A stretch of DNA of 64,000 bases, taken from the NCBI GenBank assembly GCA_031291235.1, contig JARLJL010000020.1:1-64000 (forward strand). The letters are read 5' to 3'. Below the pieces are notes generated by a model that worked only from the letters and a program-made list of their open reading frames with translations, had not been told where the DNA came from and searched no databases. A program made the position numbers and the translations under genes. Positions 61,781 through 64,000 of the stretch are shown piece by piece. This DNA is from Sulfuriferula sp. GTDB taxonomy: Bacteria; Pseudomonadota; Gammaproteobacteria; Burkholderiales; Sulfuriferulaceae. Each line of letters opens with the position of its first letter. Positions within the stretch are counted from its first letter, which is position 1.

Positions 61781-63598
61781 CTATTTTCCGCGCATAAACA
61801 TTTTGTCCAGCTCTGCCAGGCTGATCTGAAACCAGGTTGGTCGGCCGTGGTTGCACTGGTTGGCACGTTCTGTGATTTCCATGTCGCGCAGTAGCGCATT
61901 CATTTCGGTAATACTCAATTGGCGATTGGCGCGTACTGCGCTGTGACACGCAAGCGTGCCGAGCAGGGCGTTGCGCTGTTCGGTAAGAACGCGACTGGCA
62001 CCGGATTCGCGCAGTTCGCGCAGCAAGTCGCGGGCGAGCTGGTCCGGGTCGACATGTTGCAGCAGTTGCGGCACGGCGCGGATCGCCAGGCTGGTGGGCG
62101 ATAGCGGTGCAATCTCAAACCCCATTGCTGCTAGCGTATCTGCATGTTCGGCAGCGGCAGCGACATCCAGTGCATCGGCGTTGATTGCAACGGGTATCAG
62201 CAACGGCTGGCTGGCGATGGTTTTATGGTCAAGCGCGGTTTTGAGCTTTTCGTACATGATGCGTTCATGCGCTGCGTGCATGTCTACCAGTACCAATCCG
62301 GCCTGATTTTGTGCCAACACGTACACGCCGTGTATTTGTCCGACGGCATAACCCAGCGGATGCGATTGCGTACCGGCTACCTCGGTTGCCGAGGTTATAG
62401 GCGACGCAGACGGTATATCGCGCGTCATCAAATCGTAAAACCCGGCGGGTTGTGCGACACCTAGCGGCATGGCCGTCTGGTAATGCGGACTGTAGCCGGG
62501 ACGGGCGGCGACTGCCGGTTGTGCTGGCGAGCTGTACGCTGATGTATTGAATGGCTGCGCCGTATAAGCGACGGTGCTGTCGAGTTGCGCATGCGCCGCA
62601 GGATTGTCGCCCGCGCGTCCGGCCAGCGCCTTGTTGATCGCGTGATATAAAAATTGGTGCACGGCACGGCCATCCCGGAAACGTACTTCGGTTTTGGCAG
62701 GATGGACATTCACATCTACGGTTGCCGGGTCGAGCGTGAGAAACAGGCAATAGGCCGGATGCCGGTCGTTATGCAAGACATCGCTGTAGGCCTGACGCAA
62801 GGCATGCGCCAGCAGTTTGTCGCGCACAAAGCGGCCGTTGACGAATATATACTGCGCATCGCGGCTGGCACGCGAATAAGCCGGCAGTGCGCTCATGCCG
62901 TGCAGGCTCAGTCCTGCAGCGATCTCGGCAATTTCTACCGCGGCATGGGTGAAATCCTCGCCCAGTAGCGCTGCAATACGCTCGGCTGCGCTATGCGCGC
63001 GCAGATGCTGTTGCGCACGGTCGTTGTGATGCAGGCTGAAGGCAACATCCGGGCGTGCTAGCGCGACGCGGCGGAAAGTCTCGTCGCAATGTGCGTATTC
63101 GGTCGCTGCGGATTTGAGAAATTTGCGCCGCGCCGGGGTGTTGAAAAACATGTCGCGTACTTCGATGGTGGTGCCCGCAGCCAGTGCCGTCGGCTGCGAT
63201 TCGCCGGGCGCGGTACCGTCTGCGCGGATTTCAAAGGCATGTTGCGAGGCCGGTGTGCGACTGGCCAGCCGTACGCGCGCTACCGAGGCGATGCTGGCTA
63301 ATGCTTCGCCGCGAAATCCCAGACTGGCAACGCACTCCAGGTCTTCCAGACTGGCAATTTTGCTGGTGGCATGGCGTGTCAGCGCCAATTCCAATTGCGC
63401 TTGATCTATACCGACGCCGTTATCCGCTACGCGTATCAATTGCGTACCGCCCAACTCAAGATGTATACGAATTTCAGTGGCGCCGGCATCCAGGCTGTTT
63501 TCCAGCAGTTCTTTCAAGGCCGAGGCGGGACGTTCCACCACCTCGCCGGCAGCGATCTGGCTAATGAGTAAGTCGGGGAGGAGCTGGATGGCGGACAT
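61781..63598 (-). CDS. mutL: DNA mismatch repair protein MutL
   Basis: MutL links MutS mismatch recognition to strand removal. The 605-residue protein has the GHKL ATPase motifs ELLENSLDAGAT, DNGVGI, TRHATSKI and GFRGEALASI, a variable linker (about 330-410) and a C-terminal dimer domain. At residue 439 it has DMHAAHERIMYE, which fits the D[QM]HA(X)2E(X)4E metal site, with ACHSAVRAN and QCNHGRPT downstream, so this is an endonuclease-type MutL rather than the E. coli type that needs MutH. The start at 63598 is the family's; an in-frame extension exists. It follows amiC, the common amiC-mutL order. Confidence 0.97.
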   Translation of the reverse strand: MSAIQLLPDLLISQIAAGEVVERPASALKELLENSLDAGATEIRIHLELGGTQLIRVADNGVGIDQAQLELALTRHATSKIASLEDLECVASLGFRGEALASIASVARVRLASRTPASQHAFEIRADGTAPGESQPTALAAGTTIEVRDMFFNTPARRKFLKSAATEYAHCDETFRRVALARPDVAFSLHHNDRAQQHLRAHSAAERIAALLGEDFTHAAVEIAEIAAGLSLHGMSALPAYSRASRDAQYIFVNGRFVRDKLLAHALRQAYSDVLHNDRHPAYCLFLTLDPATVDVNVHPAKTEVRFRDGRAVHQFLYHAINKALAGRAGDNPAAHAQLDSTVAYTAQPFNTSAYSSPAQPAVAARPGYSPHYQTAMPLGVAQPAGFYDLMTRDIPSASPITSATEVAGTQSHPLGYAVGQIHGVYVLAQNQAGLVLVDMHAAHERIMYEKLKTALDHKTIASQPLLIPVAINADALDVAAAAEHADTLAAMGFEIAPLSPTSLAIRAVPQLLQHVDPDQLARDLLRELRESGASRVLTEQRNALLGTLACHSAVRANRQLSITEMNALLRDMEITERANQCNHGRPTWFQISLAELDKMFMRGK

Positions 63599-63629
63599 GT
63601 TGAGATAGCGTAATACTTGATGACCCCTG

Positions 63630-63657
63630 CACGATAACGTATTCACGGCATCGTGCA
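63630..63657. repeat. Inverted repeat between amiC and mutL
   Basis: GCACGAT (63630-63636) and ATCGTGC (63651-63657), extended outward by CCCC (63625-63628) and GGGG, form a stem with a 14-base loop in the 90-base gap. There is no T run on the minus strand, so it may tune read-through from amiC into mutL. Confidence 0.5.
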
Positions 63658-63688
63658 AAGGGGGGATTAAATCTGCAGCAATATGCGG

Positions 63689-64000
63689 CTATTCGCGTAT
63701 CGCCATTTTGGATCGGGCTGTGGCCGGATTGCTGGCAAAGTAGCGTTTGATGCCGTCGACGATGGCCGTGGCGAGTTTGTCCTGATAGGCATCGTCGGTG
63801 AGGCGTTTTTCTTCTTCGGGGTTGGAAATGAATGCAGTTTCAACCAGGATGGATGGAATGTCCGGCGCTTTGAGCACGGCGAATCCGGCCTGCTCGACTT
63901 CGCCCTTGTGCAGGCGATTGACTTCGGAGAGTTGGGTGAGTACCGAGCTGGCAAGACGGCGGCTGTCGTTGTTGGTGGCGGTTTGCGACAGGTCGATCAG
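63689..64000 (-). CDS. amiC: N-acetylmuramoyl-L-alanine amidase AmiC, C-terminal part
   Basis: The last 103 codons of an Amidase_3 enzyme that splits daughter-cell peptidoglycan in the periplasm during division. The visible part runs from LIDLSQTATNNDSRRLAS through HKGEVEQAGFAVLKAPDIPS to ILVETAFISNPEEEKRL, where the Glu of VETAF is the catalytic base. It ends SKMAIRE. The rest lies beyond the window's right end. Gene order amiC-mutL is standard in proteobacteria. Confidence 0.92.
   Translation of the reverse strand: MIDLSQTATNNDSRRLASSVLTQLSEVNRLHKGEVEQAGFAVLKAPDIPSILVETAFISNPEEEKRLTDDAYQDKLATAIVDGIKRYFASNPATARSKMAIRE

Noticed and set aside
1-64000. tRNA, rRNA, CRISPR, insertion sequence or prophage
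   Set aside because: The gaps are short and hold no cloverleaf, regular repeats, transposase or integrase. Read by eye only; a tRNA scan would settle it.

Overview
The window is 64 kb of a betaproteobacterial chromosome. The evidence is the tuf-S10-spc-alpha ribosomal superoperon, the protein families (RhlE, MutL with an endonuclease motif, YajR next to ssb), and an Isp-type [NiFe] hydrogenase of the kind known from sulfur-oxidising chemolithotrophs. A member of the Nitrosomonadales (Sulfuricella, Sulfuriferula or Thiobacillus-like) is my inference, not something the sequence proves. No rRNA, tRNA, CRISPR array, insertion sequence or prophage was seen.

Layout. 1-14032 (+): end of tuf, then rpsJ-rplCDWB-rpsS-rplV-rpsC-rplP-rpmC-rpsQ, rplNXE-rpsNH-rplFR-rpsE-rpmD-rplO-secY-infA-rpmJ, rpsMKD-rpoA-rplQ, closed by a strong intrinsic terminator at 14053-14081. 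14156-22262: a SWIM/SNF2 helicase and uvrA on the minus strand, divergent from yajR-ssb. 22510-31004 (+): a carbohydrate-catabolism run with alpha-glucan phosphorylase, an HdeD-like membrane protein, glycogen debranching enzyme, a HAD phosphatase, a zinc-ribbon protein, glucose-6-phosphate dehydrogenase and an ElaA-like acetyltransferase. 31021-38439: a TPR/glycosyltransferase-like protein (-), a P-type cation ATPase (+), and a large GAF-GGDEF-EAL protein (-).

38564-51687 is the hydrogenase region. The minus strand carries hynD (protease)-hupH-hynS-isp1-isp2-hynL-hupE. The plus strand carries an uncharacterised membrane-anchored protein and then hypC-A-B-D-F-E. The structural genes encode a Tat-exported heterodimer coupled to a NarI-like cytochrome b and an HdrD-like iron-sulfur protein. 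The hyp genes build the Fe(CN)2CO/Ni centre, HynD clips the large subunit, and HupE may import nickel.

51710-64000: a diguanylate cyclase with a PilJ/NarX-like sensor; the predicted peptide-ligase pair ATP-grasp/alpha-E plus transglutaminase; a CapD/WbpM-type sugar dehydratase; the DEAD-box helicase rhlE; an exported homologue of the plant EXORDIUM/PHI-1 family; an exported SnoaL-like protein; mutL; and the C-terminus of amiC, cut by the window edge.

No wholly new multi-gene system is obvious. The best leads are the EXORDIUM-like secreted protein, the Isp hydrogenase with its neighbouring orphan gene, the ATP-grasp/alpha-E/transglutaminase module, and several structured leader regions. All functions are inferred from sequence motifs and recalled family resemblance; no database search was run.
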